Below, in pieces: positions 18,763-28,002 of a stretch of 64,000 bases of DNA. Each line of letters begins with the position of its first letter. Positions within the stretch are counted from its first letter, which is position 1. The DNA lies in assembly GCA_016780385.1 (NCBI GenBank), contig JADHLY010000002.1, forward strand, positions 35,208 to 99,207, given 5' to 3'. Under the pieces are notes generated by a model. The model worked only from the letters and a program-made list of their open reading frames with translations. It searched no databases and was not told the DNA's origin. The stretch comes from Flavobacteriales bacterium (GTDB lineage Bacteria; Bacteroidota; Bacteroidia; Flavobacteriales_D; Sanyastnellaceae). The position numbers were made by a program, and so were the translations under genes.

Positions 18763-20184
18763 ATGCCAGCTAAATTCACCAAAATCATTGCCACAGTCGG
18801 ACCGGCAAGCACCGCACCGGAGGTGCTGGAGGGCATGATTAAAGAGGGCGTGAATGTCATCCGCCTGAATTTTTCGCACGGAGACCACGCGACCCATGCG
18901 ACCACCGTCGACCGCGTGCGGGCCGTGGACGAGAAGCTCGGCACCCATACCGCTTTGCTGGCGGACATGCAGGGCCCCAAGCTGCGTGTAGGTCCCATGG
19001 CGGAGGGTGCAGACCTCAAAGCCGGTAGCACGTTTACCATTCGGGTGGGCAAGGAAGAAGGCAACAGCACGGAAGCCTGGACGAACTATGTCCATTTCGC
19101 CGCAGATGTCAAGGCCGGTGAGCCTGTGCTCCTCGACGATGGCAAACTGAAATTGCGCGTGGAGGAAACCAATGGCAAGGACACCGTACGGTGCACGGTT
19201 GAGCACGGCGGTATCCTCTCTTCTCGCAAGGGCCTCAACTTGCCTTCCACCGACATCAGCTTGCCCAGTTTGACGGAAAAGGACCGGGAAGACCTGGCCT
19301 TTGCCTTGACCTTGGGTGTTGACTGGATTGGCCTGAGTTTCGTGCGCAATGCGGCGGATGTCGTCGACCTCAAAGCGCGCATTGAGGCGGCCGGAAGCCA
19401 TGCCCGTGTGGTGGCCAAGGTGGAGAAGCCTGAGGCCGTGGCGGACTTGGAGGGCATTGTCGAGGCGACCGATGCCGTCATGATTGCCCGGGGCGACCTC
19501 GGTGTGGAAGTCCCCATGCAGCAAGTCCCCATGATCCAAAAGCGGATCATTGGACTTTGCCAGCGGAGCGGCAAACCCGTGATTGTGGCGACGCAGATGA
19601 TGGAGTCCATGATCGACAGCATCGCGCCCACGCGGGCGGAGGTGACCGACGTCGCCAACGCCGTGCTCGATGGCGCCGATGCGGTCATGTTGAGCGGCGA
19701 GACGTCAGTGGGCGTGCATCCCATTGAAGTGATCAAGGCCATGCGCTCCATCGTCATGGAGATCGAAAAGGAACCGCACATTTTCCACCGAAATGTGTCC
19801 TTCCGTTCCGACATCCCGGAGCGCCACGTAACGGACGCCATCTGCCACAACGCCTGCGATCTCGCGGAGCGCGTTGAGGCCTCGGCCATTGTGACCATGA
19901 CCTTCTCCGGCTACACCGCCTACAAGGTGGCCAGCCAGCGACCCAAAGCGCTCATCTATGTCTTTACTGGCAACCGCCAAATCATAAGGCAATTGGCACT
20001 CTGTTGGGGGGTGGAAGCCTTCCATTACGACAAGATGATTTCCACGGACCACACCATCTCTGACGTCAAGACCCTGCTCCAACGGGAGGGCAAGGTGCAG
20101 GAGGGGGATTACGTGATCCACGTCGCCAGCATGCCCATTGCAGAGGCCGGCATGTCCAACATGTTGAAAATCAGCCGAATCTAA
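18763..20184 (+). CDS. pyk: Pyruvate kinase
   Basis: This 473-residue glycolytic enzyme converts phosphoenolpyruvate and ADP to pyruvate and ATP. The chain opens with TKIIATVGPAS, and RLNFSHGDH follows. The active-site segment VAKVEKPEAV and the metal-binding MIARGDLGVEVP are intact, followed by ATQMMESM and DGADAVMLSGETSVG. The C-terminal domain is of normal length. The ATG at 18763 is preferred over the TTG 6 bases upstream. Confidence 0.98.
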   Translation: MPAKFTKIIATVGPASTAPEVLEGMIKEGVNVIRLNFSHGDHATHATTVDRVRAVDEKLGTHTALLADMQGPKLRVGPMAEGADLKAGSTFTIRVGKEEGNSTEAWTNYVHFAADVKAGEPVLLDDGKLKLRVEETNGKDTVRCTVEHGGILSSRKGLNLPSTDISLPSLTEKDREDLAFALTLGVDWIGLSFVRNAADVVDLKARIEAAGSHARVVAKVEKPEAVADLEGIVEATDAVMIARGDLGVEVPMQQVPMIQKRIIGLCQRSGKPVIVATQMMESMIDSIAPTRAEVTDVANAVLDGADAVMLSGETSVGVHPIEVIKAMRSIVMEIEKEPHIFHRNVSFRSDIPERHVTDAICHNACDLAERVEASAIVTMTFSGYTAYKVASQRPKALIYVFTGNRQIIRQLALCWGVEAFHYDKMISTDHTISDVKTLLQREGKVQEGDYVIHVASMPIAEAGMSNMLKISRI

Positions 20185-20210
20185 GGCTTCCTCACCCTGA
20201 AGGTCCGGGT

Positions 20211-20218
20211 TATCTTCG
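20211..20218 (+). promoter_or_regulatory. -7 promoter box TATCTTCG of ileS
   Basis: TATCTTCG lies 49 bases before the ATG at 20268 and 28 bases before an alternative TTG at 20247. This would give a leader of roughly 45 bases, longer than at most other genes in the window. Confidence 0.45.
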
Positions 20219-20267
20219 CGCGACCGGTTCGGCCACGCTCTGAGGGTTGGACGGGAGAGCCAGCACG

Positions 20268-23200
20268 ATGACCCGACGATTTCCCGAAAGAGGCCCCCTC
20301 GACCTGCCCGGCATCGCCAAGGAGGTGATGCAACAATGGGAGGGTGGCGATGTGTTCCGCCGCAGTGTGGCATCACGCCCGTCCGAACGCCGCTTCGTCT
20401 TCTTTGAGGGCCCCCCCTCTGCCAATGGCAAGCCAGGCATCCACCACGTGATGGCACGGGCGCTCAAGGACATTTTCTGCCGGTACCGCACGCTGAAGGG
20501 CGAGCGCGTGGAGCGCAAAGCCGGCTGGGACACCCATGGCCTACCCGTGGAGCTGGGTGTGGAGAAGGCCCTCGGCATTACCAAGGAAGACATCGGCCGC
20601 AAGATTTCGGTGGAGGAATACAACCGCGCGTGCCGGGAGTCTGTCATGCGCTACACCGAGGAGTGGAATGACCTGACCCGGCAGATGGGCTATTGGGTTG
20701 ACATGGAGGCACCCTACGTGACCTACGAGCCCAAGTACATGGAGAGCGTGTGGTGGCTGCTGTCACAGCTCCACGAGAAGGGCCTGATCTACAAGGGCTA
20801 CACCATTCAGCCATACAGCCCCAAGGCGGGCACCGGCTTGAGCAGCCATGAGCTCAATCAGCCTGGGGCTTACCGCGATGTGACCGACACTACAGTGGTG
20901 GCCCAATTCCGGTTGCTGCCCGAAGAGGCGGAAAAGGTGCGTCAATGGACCGATGGTACGGCGGGCGCCTTGCCTGTGGACCTGCTCGCATGGACCACCA
21001 CACCTTGGACATTGCCCTCCAACACGGCGTTGACGGTGGGCGCGAAGATTGACTACCACATCGTCCGGACCGCTAACCGCTACACCGAGGAGGCGGGCAT
21101 CGTGGTGCTGGCATCGGCCTTATTTGACAAGCATTTTGGAGGGAAGAAAGCGCCAGAATCAGAAGTGTTGGCGACCGTCAAGGGGGCCAATCTCGTCGGC
21201 TTGCGCTACGAGCAATTGATCCCTTGGGCACAGCCCATGGAACAGGCCCACGAGGCCTTCCGTGTTATTCCCGGCGATTTTGTGACCACAGAGGATGGCA
21301 CGGGCATCGTGCATACGGCGCCCACTTTTGGTGCCGATGACGCCCGGGTGGCGCAGGCCGCCGGAGTGCCTCCCTTGCTCGTGGACGATGGCCAGGGCAA
21401 TGGCGTTCCCCTCGTCGACCTTCAGGGAAGGCTCAGGCCTGAGTGTGGGCCTTTGGCGGGCCGTTTCGTGAAGCAGGAATACCACGATGGCGATGCGCCC
21501 GAAAAGTCGGTGGATGTCGAAATCGCCATCGACCTCAAGACCCGGGGCCGCGCCTTTTTGGTCGAGAAATACAAGCACAGTTACCCGCACTGTTGGCGCA
21601 CGGACCGGCCGGTGTTGTACTACCCACTCGACAGCTGGTTCATCCGCGCCACAGCGGCCAAGGACCGCATGCAGGCACTGAACGAGACCATTCAATGGAA
21701 GCCTGCAGCGACCGGGTCGGGCCGTTTTGGCAAGTGGTTGGAAAACCTCAACGATTGGAACCTGAGCCGTTCGCGGTACTGGGGCATTCCCATTCCGATT
21801 TGGCGCACCGAAGACGGCAGTGAAGAACGCTGCATCGGTTCGGTGGAGGACCTCCACAAAGCGTGCACAGAAGCAGTGGAAGCCGGCCTGATGGACACGC
21901 ACCCCTTTCCAGACTTTGTGCCGGGCGACATGTCCGACGACAACTACGCACAGCTAGACCTCCACAAGCACGTCGTGGATGGTATCGTCCTCAGGGCGTC
22001 GGATGGTCGTCCGATGCACCGCGAGTCCGACCTCATTGACGTCTGGTTCGATTCGGGCAGCATGCCCTATGCCCAGTGGCACTACCCTTTTGAGAACAAG
22101 GAGCGCATCGACGGTCCGGATGGCGGTTTGTCTTTCCCCGCCGATTTCATCGCAGAAGGGGTGGACCAAACGCGCGGCTGGTTTTACACCCTCCACGCCA
22201 TCTCTACCATGGTGTTCGACCAGGTGGCCTACCGCACGGTGGTGTCCAACGGATTGGTGTTGGACAAGGATGGACAGAAGATGTCCAAGCGCTTGGGCAA
22301 CGCGGTCGACCCCTTTGAGACTTTGGAGCAGTTCGGGCCCGATGCCACACGTTGGTACATGATGACCAATGCACAGCCTTGGGACAACCTTCGCTTCGAC
22401 ACAGAAGGCATCGCCGAGGTACAGCGCAAATTTTTTGGTACCCTGCACAACACCTATGCTTTCTTCGCCCTGTATGCCGGCATCGACGGCTTCGATCCGG
22501 CAGGGGCATCACCGAGCGTGGCGGATCGGCCTGAGTTGGACCGTTGGATTTTGAGCCGCCTGCACACGTGTATCGCGGAGGTACAAGCGGCATTTGATGC
22601 TTTCGAGCCCACCAAGGCGGGCAGGTTGGTGCAGTCTTTTGTGGTCGACGACCTGAGCAATTGGTATGTGCGCCTTGGACGCCGCCGGTTCTGGAAGAGC
22701 GACTCTGATGAGGACAAGTCCGCCGCTTACGCCACTTTGCACACCTGCCTTCAATCGGTGTCCGTGCTGATGTCGCCCATCGCGCCGTTTCATGCAGACC
22801 GCCTTTGGCAGGACCTTGGTGGGGCAGATTCTGTGCACCTCGCAGATTGGCCTGTGGTTGATGCGCAGTTGCAAGACGCTGAACTGGAGGCGCGCATGGG
22901 ATTGGCCCAGAAGCTGAGCTCGCTGACTTTGAGCTTGCGCAAGCGCGAAAAAATCAAGGTGCGCCAGCCCTTGAAGCGCATCCTCGTGCCGGTACTCGAC
23001 GCACGATTCGGAGACCGCCTGGCCGCGGTGGCCGAGCTCGTCAAGGGGGAGGTCAACGTCAAGTCTGTCGAGCCCCTCGCCGAAGACAGTGGCATCTTGA
23101 CCAAAAAGCTCAAGGCCGACTTCAAGAAACTCGGCCCCCGCTTCGGAAAGCGCATGAAGGAGGTGGCCGCGGGGATTGCCGCCATGGGCCAGGATGACAT

Positions 23201-23627
23201 CCGGGCCTTGGAGCAAAACGGCGCCGTGACACTGGGCCTCTCAGATGGCCCAGTGGAAGTGACGTTGGACGATGTTGAAGTCCTGACCGAAGACATTCCA
23301 GGTTGGCTCGTCGCTGGAGAGGGGGGACTCACGGTGGCACTCGACATTGAAATCACGCCGGAACTCCGGGCTGAAGGACTGGCAAGGGAGTTGGTCAACC
23401 GCATCCAGCAGCGCCGCAAGGACGCCGGATTGGAGGTCACCGACCGCATCGCGTTGACCTTGGATGGACCGGCGGAGTTGCAAGAATTGGTGGCTTCTAA
23501 TTTGGACTATATTCGAACCGAAACACTCGCCGAGCAGATGAAATGGGCACCGTTGGGTGCAGAGTTGGAGCGCGAGGAATTGGAACCCCAATTGACTGTG
23601 GCCATTGCCATGGTCCCCATTCAATGA
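20268..23627 (+). CDS. ileS: Isoleucyl-tRNA synthetase
   Basis: A 1119-residue class I synthetase that charges tRNA-Ile. The HIGH-type motif reads NGKPGIHHVMAR near residue 53, the editing domain contains LAWTTTPWTLPSNTAL, and the KMSKS-type loop is QKMSKRLGN. The C-terminal region with KREKIKVRQPLKRI and a DUF5915-like end is of the long type found in Bacteroidota. An in-frame TTG at 20247 is an alternative start; the ATG at 20268 (MTRRFPERGP) keeps the family N-terminus. It is followed directly by the dksA-like gene. Confidence 0.97.
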   Translation: MTRRFPERGPLDLPGIAKEVMQQWEGGDVFRRSVASRPSERRFVFFEGPPSANGKPGIHHVMARALKDIFCRYRTLKGERVERKAGWDTHGLPVELGVEKALGITKEDIGRKISVEEYNRACRESVMRYTEEWNDLTRQMGYWVDMEAPYVTYEPKYMESVWWLLSQLHEKGLIYKGYTIQPYSPKAGTGLSSHELNQPGAYRDVTDTTVVAQFRLLPEEAEKVRQWTDGTAGALPVDLLAWTTTPWTLPSNTALTVGAKIDYHIVRTANRYTEEAGIVVLASALFDKHFGGKKAPESEVLATVKGANLVGLRYEQLIPWAQPMEQAHEAFRVIPGDFVTTEDGTGIVHTAPTFGADDARVAQAAGVPPLLVDDGQGNGVPLVDLQGRLRPECGPLAGRFVKQEYHDGDAPEKSVDVEIAIDLKTRGRAFLVEKYKHSYPHCWRTDRPVLYYPLDSWFIRATAAKDRMQALNETIQWKPAATGSGRFGKWLENLNDWNLSRSRYWGIPIPIWRTEDGSEERCIGSVEDLHKACTEAVEAGLMDTHPFPDFVPGDMSDDNYAQLDLHKHVVDGIVLRASDGRPMHRESDLIDVWFDSGSMPYAQWHYPFENKERIDGPDGGLSFPADFIAEGVDQTRGWFYTLHAISTMVFDQVAYRTVVSNGLVLDKDGQKMSKRLGNAVDPFETLEQFGPDATRWYMMTNAQPWDNLRFDTEGIAEVQRKFFGTLHNTYAFFALYAGIDGFDPAGASPSVADRPELDRWILSRLHTCIAEVQAAFDAFEPTKAGRLVQSFVVDDLSNWYVRLGRRRFWKSDSDEDKSAAYATLHTCLQSVSVLMSPIAPFHADRLWQDLGGADSVHLADWPVVDAQLQDAELEARMGLAQKLSSLTLSLRKREKIKVRQPLKRILVPVLDARFGDRLAAVAELVKGEVNVKSVEPLAEDSGILTKKLKADFKKLGPRFGKRMKEVAAGIAAMGQDDIRALEQNGAVTLGLSDGPVEVTLDDVEVLTEDIPGWLVAGEGGLTVALDIEITPELRAEGLARELVNRIQQRRKDAGLEVTDRIALTLDGPAELQELVASNLDYIRTETLAEQMKWAPLGAELEREELEPQLTVAIAMVPIQ

Positions 23628-23630
23628 AAA

Positions 23631-24011
23631 ATGGCTGATACTAGATTTTCAGACAAGGAGCTCAAGGAGTTCGAAGACCTCATCCATGAGAAACTGGCGC
23701 AGGCGCGTTCGGACTTTGATCAGTTGCAGCGCTCCCTCTCCTATGAGGACGACAACCGGACTGAAGACACGGCGCCCACCTTCAAGATGATGGAGGACGG
23801 CAGCGATACGATGAGCAGAGAGGAGACCGCGCAGTTGGCTGCACGTCAACAGAAGTTCATCATGAATCTCGAGAACGCATTGCTCCGCATCAAGAACAAA
23901 ACCTACGGTGTTTGCCGCGTCACGGGCAAACTGATCGCGAAGGAGCGGCTTCGCCTCGTTCCACATGCCACGATGTCCATCGAGGCTAAAAACCAGCAGG
24001 ACAGGCGTTGA
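23631..24011 (+). CDS. TraR/DksA-family protein
   Basis: A 126-residue coiled-coil protein with a degenerate C4 zinc-finger domain: only one of the four Cys positions remains (YGVCRVTGKLIAKERL), as I recall for the Bacteroidota branch. The family binds RNA polymerase in the secondary channel and modulates stringent-response promoters. The N-terminal half is a helical hairpin. It lies 3 bases after ileS and overlaps the TTG start of lspA, giving an ileS-dksA-lspA operon. Confidence 0.9.
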   Translation: MADTRFSDKELKEFEDLIHEKLAQARSDFDQLQRSLSYEDDNRTEDTAPTFKMMEDGSDTMSREETAQLAARQQKFIMNLENALLRIKNKTYGVCRVTGKLIAKERLRLVPHATMSIEAKNQQDRR

Positions 24012-24706
24012 GCGCGGATCGCCGCCCGGCCCATGTGCCTTGGATCATCGCGGCTATGCTGCTGTTGGACCAGGCCGTCAAGGTGTTCATCAAGCTGGGG
24101 TTTACCCTGGCAGAGAAGGTGACCTGGATTCCGGGTGCCTTTGACATTCAATTCATCGAAAACGATGGGATGGCCTTCGGCTGGGCCTTGCCCGGTTCGA
24201 CGGGCAAATACCTGCTGACGGGGTTTCGCATTGTGGCGGTCGTCTTGCTGTCCATTCACGTCCACCGCATAGCCCGACAGGGCGCACCTCGCGGTTTCCG
24301 CCGCGCCATCGCCTTGATCCTTTCCGGCGCGGCAGGCAACATATTGGACAGTGTCTTTTACGGACAGCTGTTTAGCCGCAGTTCATTTGGTGAGGTGGCG
24401 GATTGGGCCTGGCGCAGTGAATGGGGCGGTTACGCTCCCCTTTTCCGGGGCAACGTCGTGGACATGCTGCACATTACGGTGCGCTGGCCGCAATGGTGGC
24501 CAATGGACGCTTGGGTCGGCCAAGAGGTCTTTCCGCCCATTTTCAATATTGCAGATCTGGCCATCACTTGTGGTGTGGCGTGGATCATTCTGCGGCAGAA
24601 AAGTTGGCTGGGGCAAGGGGCGCTATGGTCCCAGCCTGCGCCCGCAGCAGAGGACCAAGGCGATGCGGTTGTTGCACCGGAAGCCCGCACTGAAGAAGGG
24701 GCCTGA
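24008..24706 (+). CDS. lspA: Lipoprotein signal peptidase
   Basis: This 232-residue inner-membrane aspartyl protease cuts signal peptides of lipoproteins. Conserved blocks are LLDQAVKVFIK, FIENDGMAFG, GAAGNILDSVFYG and FNIADLAI, holding the two catalytic Asp residues. There are four predicted membrane helices. The protein is somewhat longer than in enterobacteria because of a loop and an Ala/Glu-rich cytoplasmic tail. The start is TTG at 24008, overlapping the upstream stop (TTGA). It is convergent with ispG, with no gap between them. Confidence 0.95.
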   Translation: MSADRRPAHVPWIIAAMLLLDQAVKVFIKLGFTLAEKVTWIPGAFDIQFIENDGMAFGWALPGSTGKYLLTGFRIVAVVLLSIHVHRIARQGAPRGFRRAIALILSGAAGNILDSVFYGQLFSRSSFGEVADWAWRSEWGGYAPLFRGNVVDMLHITVRWPQWWPMDAWVGQEVFPPIFNIADLAITCGVAWIILRQKSWLGQGALWSQPAPAAEDQGDAVVAPEARTEEGA

Positions 24707-26671
24707 TCACGAAACCGGCGAGGGGGCATCGACCCAATCACCGTGCGTACGGATGAGGTTGATCAGGGCATCGACGGCCTCGTCTTCAGGAATGTTCCGC
24801 TCGACCACTTCCTTCTCCTTGTAAAGGGTGATTTTTCCGGGTCCCGTCCCCACGTAGCCATAGTCGGCATCGGCCATTTCACCGGGGCCGTTGACGATGC
24901 AGCCCATGATTCCAATCTTGATGCCCTTGAGGTGGTCCGTGACCGCCCGGATGCGCGCAGTGGTTTCCTGAAGATCAAAGAGGGTGCGGCCACAAGACGG
25001 GCAGCTGATGTACTCTGTGCGGCTGATCCGCGTCCGAGTGGCTTGAAGGATGCCGAATGCGGTGCGGTTCAAAAAGCGCAGTCCACCTTCAATCCCTACC
25101 GATGCCGCCAAGCCGACGCCGTCGCCATAACCATCGAGCAACAGCCCCCCCATCTCGGTGGAAGCCCTCAATTGCAAGCGTTCCGCATCCAGCGCGCCAT
25201 AGTCCTGATGCACGATGACGGGAAGGTCACACCCCGCGTTGACCAGCCGGTGGAAGGCCGAGCGCAATACGGGCAGCGCATCCGGCCTGTCGGCAGACAA
25301 CACGAGGACCGTGGGGTCGTTGCCACAGTCAGCGAGTGCTTGGGCCCGCTGTTCATCGAGGTCGTCCGCGTTCATCTTCAAGAGGTTCAACGCGGTGTCG
25401 AGTCCATTTGAAGCACGGGCAGCACCGTAGTCCTCCCATTCCCAAAGGGGGTGATGGCGTTCGGCAGGTGTTTTGGATGACCGCCATGTGGCGGCCTCTT
25501 GGATGGCGCGAATCCAGCCAGGCAAGGCAAAGTCGCATGTGCGATCGCCCACCAGGATCAGGTCGCAAGCCGCATCATCTGCTTCCCATTTGTCGAGCTC
25601 GGTGTGGTAGCGGTGGCCGAGGCCATAGAGGCCGGCAGGAGTCAGGGGTCGGCCCGTTAAGTCGTGCATCACCACAGGGACTTGACCACCGCCGACCGGA
25701 CCGATGGCGCGGGTGTTTCGCCGTTGATAGGCGTATCGGTCGCTGCCTTCCGGGGGTGGCGTGAAGTTGGAATTGGTGGGGCCCTGTCGCCCGGCCTCGG
25801 CGAGCTCGGCGAGCATGCGTGCGACGGGGATTTCGGCTTCCGGTGCTTCTGTCAATGAGACCCTGATGGTGTCTCCCAATCCTTCGGCGAGCAGTGTTCC
25901 GATGCCCACCGCGCTCTTGATGCGGCCGTCTTCGCCTTCGCCGGCTTCGGTCACCCCGAGGTGCAAGGGGTAGGCCATGCGTTCGTCCGCCATGCGGTCC
26001 GCTAGCATTCGGTAGGCTTGTACCATCACTTGCGGATTGCTGGCCTTCATGGAGAGCACGATGTCGTGGTAATCCTCGTCCCGGCAGATGTGCAGAAACT
26101 CCATGGCGCTTTCCACCATGCCGAGGGGCGTGTCGCCATAGTGGCTCAGGATCCGGTCGGACAGAGAGCCATGGTTGGTGCCGATGCGCATGGCGCGCCC
26201 CAATTCCTTGCACTTCCGCACGAGCGGGGTAAACCGTTCACGGATCCGAGCGAGCTCTTCCGCATAGGTGGCCTCCGTGTACTCGTGGGTCTCGAACTTC
26301 TTTTTGTCGGCGTAGTTGCCCGGATTGACCCTGATTTTTTCGACGTGATCGGCCGCGATTTCTGCGGCATTGGGGGTAAAGTGAATGTCGGCAACCAAGG
26401 GAACACCGGCGTGGCCAGCCGCGTCCAAGCGCGCCCGGATTTCACCCAACGCCTCGGCTTCCTTCTTGCTCGGTGCGGTGATGCGGACGATTTGACACCC
26501 GGCTTCAATCATGCGCAATGACTCGGCGACGGTGGCCTCGATGTCCATGGTGTCGGCCGTGGTCATGGATTGGAGGACAAGTGGGGCCTCGCCCCCGACG
26601 GTCACGGCACCGATTTTTACAGGCCGGGTCGCTTTTCGGGTTGCAGGGTGGGATGCGTTCGGTCTTGTCAT
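24707..26671 (-). CDS. ispG: 4-hydroxy-3-methylbut-2-enyl diphosphate synthase, long form
   Basis: A 654-residue enzyme of the methylerythritol phosphate isoprenoid pathway. The N-terminal TIM barrel (VADIHF, IRVNPGNYADKK) and the C-terminal iron-sulfur domain (YISCPSCGRTLFDL, then GIMGCIVNGPGEMADADYGYVG) are both present. Between them lies an extra region of about 250 residues that marks the long form of Bacteroidota, Chlamydiae and plants. The ATG at 26671 (MTRPNASHP) is chosen over an upstream frame opening at 26713. It diverges from the VWA gene; the 195-base gap holds no gene and one imperfect inverted repeat (26755-26761 with 26789-26795). Confidence 0.97.
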   Translation of the reverse strand: MTRPNASHPATRKATRPVKIGAVTVGGEAPLVLQSMTTADTMDIEATVAESLRMIEAGCQIVRITAPSKKEAEALGEIRARLDAAGHAGVPLVADIHFTPNAAEIAADHVEKIRVNPGNYADKKKFETHEYTEATYAEELARIRERFTPLVRKCKELGRAMRIGTNHGSLSDRILSHYGDTPLGMVESAMEFLHICRDEDYHDIVLSMKASNPQVMVQAYRMLADRMADERMAYPLHLGVTEAGEGEDGRIKSAVGIGTLLAEGLGDTIRVSLTEAPEAEIPVARMLAELAEAGRQGPTNSNFTPPPEGSDRYAYQRRNTRAIGPVGGGQVPVVMHDLTGRPLTPAGLYGLGHRYHTELDKWEADDAACDLILVGDRTCDFALPGWIRAIQEAATWRSSKTPAERHHPLWEWEDYGAARASNGLDTALNLLKMNADDLDEQRAQALADCGNDPTVLVLSADRPDALPVLRSAFHRLVNAGCDLPVIVHQDYGALDAERLQLRASTEMGGLLLDGYGDGVGLAASVGIEGGLRFLNRTAFGILQATRTRISRTEYISCPSCGRTLFDLQETTARIRAVTDHLKGIKIGIMGCIVNGPGEMADADYGYVGTGPGKITLYKEKEVVERNIPEDEAVDALINLIRTHGDWVDAPSPVS

Positions 26672-26852
26672 GTGGGCCTGATGATCGGGTACAAGGGGGG
26701 AGTTACCAGGCACAGAATGCCTTGGGGGTTTCCCGCCCTGAAGTTAACACGGCTCCGGCACGGCGGTTCAGGACAATTGGCAGTTTTTGTGCCGGTGAGG
26801 GGTGTGAACCTTGGGCCTTTCCGTTGGTTCCGTCAGTAGCTTGGCACAGGTT

Positions 26853-26860
26853 TACCTCCG
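26853..26860 (+). promoter_or_regulatory. -7 promoter box TACCTCCG of the VWA gene
   Basis: TACCTCCG ends 6 bases before the ATG at 26867. It is a weaker match to the TAnnTTTG box but sits at the same distance as in other genes of the window. Confidence 0.4.
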
Positions 26861-26866
26861 CCCCTC

Positions 26867-27988
26867 ATGCTCGGATTTCAATTTCACGCCACCCGCCCCG
26901 ATCAGGACCGCCGAAGCCCGTTTCAACGGCTGCTCGAGCTGTTCACGGAGGTGGTGACGCACACCAGTGGCGATGTGGATGAGGCCATGGAATGGATGCG
27001 GGCCTTGGACGATCAGCACGGCCTGACCGAACCGGACTACACCCTGGATGATTTCTTTGAGGAGCTGAAGGACAAGGGGTATTTGCGGGAATCCACGGGT
27101 GCAGAAGGGGGCGGCATCCAATTGGGATCCAGGGGCGAGCAGCACATGCGCCGCAGGGCATTGGACCAGATTTTTGGCAACCTGCGCAAGGGCACACAGG
27201 GCAAGCACCGCACCCGCGAGCGCGGCCAAGGCGACGAGCCCACCGAGGACCGCAGGCCCTATCGCTTCGGAGACAAGCTGGACCAAGTGGATTTCAGTGC
27301 GTCGCTGCGCAATGCGCAGATCCATCACGGCCCGGGCGCCGCCAGTGGCCGGGGCGGATTCAAACTCACCGAGGACGACCTCGTGGTGGAGGACCGCGAG
27401 CACAGAAGCACCACCGCTACGGTGCTGATGATCGACATCAGCCACAGCATGATCTTGTACGGGGAGGACCGCATCACTCCTGCCAAGAAAGTGGCCATGG
27501 CGTTGGCCGAATTGGTCATGGTCAAGTATCCCAAAGACACCCTCGACATCGTGGTGTTCGGCGACGACGCCTGGGAAGTCAGCATTGCAGACCTGCCCTA
27601 TCTGCAGGTGGGTCCGTTCCACACCAATACGGTCGCAGGGTTGGAGCGCGCCATGGATATTCTGCGCAGGCGCAAAACGCCCAACCGCCAGATTTTCATG
27701 ATCACCGATGGCAAGCCCAGCTGTCTCAAAGAGCCAGACGGCTACTACAAAAACAGCTGGGGGCTCGACCCCTACATCACGGGCAAATGCCACAATTTGG
27801 CGCGCCAGTGCCGCAAGGTGGGCATCCCCATCACGACTTTCATGATCGCAACGGACCCTGCCCTGCAGCGGTTTGTCTCCGACTTTACCGAGGCCAACAA
27901 CGGCCGTGCATTCTTTACCGGGCTCAAGGGCCTCGGCGACACCATTTTTTCTGATTTCGAACGGAACCGACGCGGCAAGGCGCGTTGA
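26867..27988 (+). CDS. VWA-domain protein paired with an AAA+ ATPase
   Basis: A 373-residue cytoplasmic protein with a von Willebrand factor A domain in its C-terminal half. The metal-binding site is intact: MIDISHSM (DxSxS) near residue 191, and ITDGKPS later. The N-terminal half is charged and helical, with an RTRERGQG-rich linker. Proteins of this type (COG4867-like) are encoded next to ChlI/MoxR-like ATPases, as here, and are thought to act as chaperone-like pairs on a metal or enzyme target; the target is unknown. Confidence 0.88.
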   Translation: MLGFQFHATRPDQDRRSPFQRLLELFTEVVTHTSGDVDEAMEWMRALDDQHGLTEPDYTLDDFFEELKDKGYLRESTGAEGGGIQLGSRGEQHMRRRALDQIFGNLRKGTQGKHRTRERGQGDEPTEDRRPYRFGDKLDQVDFSASLRNAQIHHGPGAASGRGGFKLTEDDLVVEDREHRSTTATVLMIDISHSMILYGEDRITPAKKVAMALAELVMVKYPKDTLDIVVFGDDAWEVSIADLPYLQVGPFHTNTVAGLERAMDILRRRKTPNRQIFMITDGKPSCLKEPDGYYKNSWGLDPYITGKCHNLARQCRKVGIPITTFMIATDPALQRFVSDFTEANNGRAFFTGLKGLGDTIFSDFERNRRGKAR

Positions 27989-28002
27989 ATTGAAACCCAC
28001 TA

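Noticed and set aside
23870..23990. Damaged zinc finger in the DksA-like protein
   Set aside because: Only one Cys of the four remains, but this form is, as far as I know, usual in Bacteroidota, so I do not treat it as a loss.
26755..26795. 7-bp inverted repeat CCGGCAC/GTGCCGG between ispG and the VWA gene
   Set aside because: The 27-base loop is long and the sequence is GC-rich; such matches are expected by chance.
26852..28000. 382-codon frame antisense to the VWA gene
   Set aside because: The plus strand carries an intact VWA domain with its metal site; the antisense product shows no known motif.
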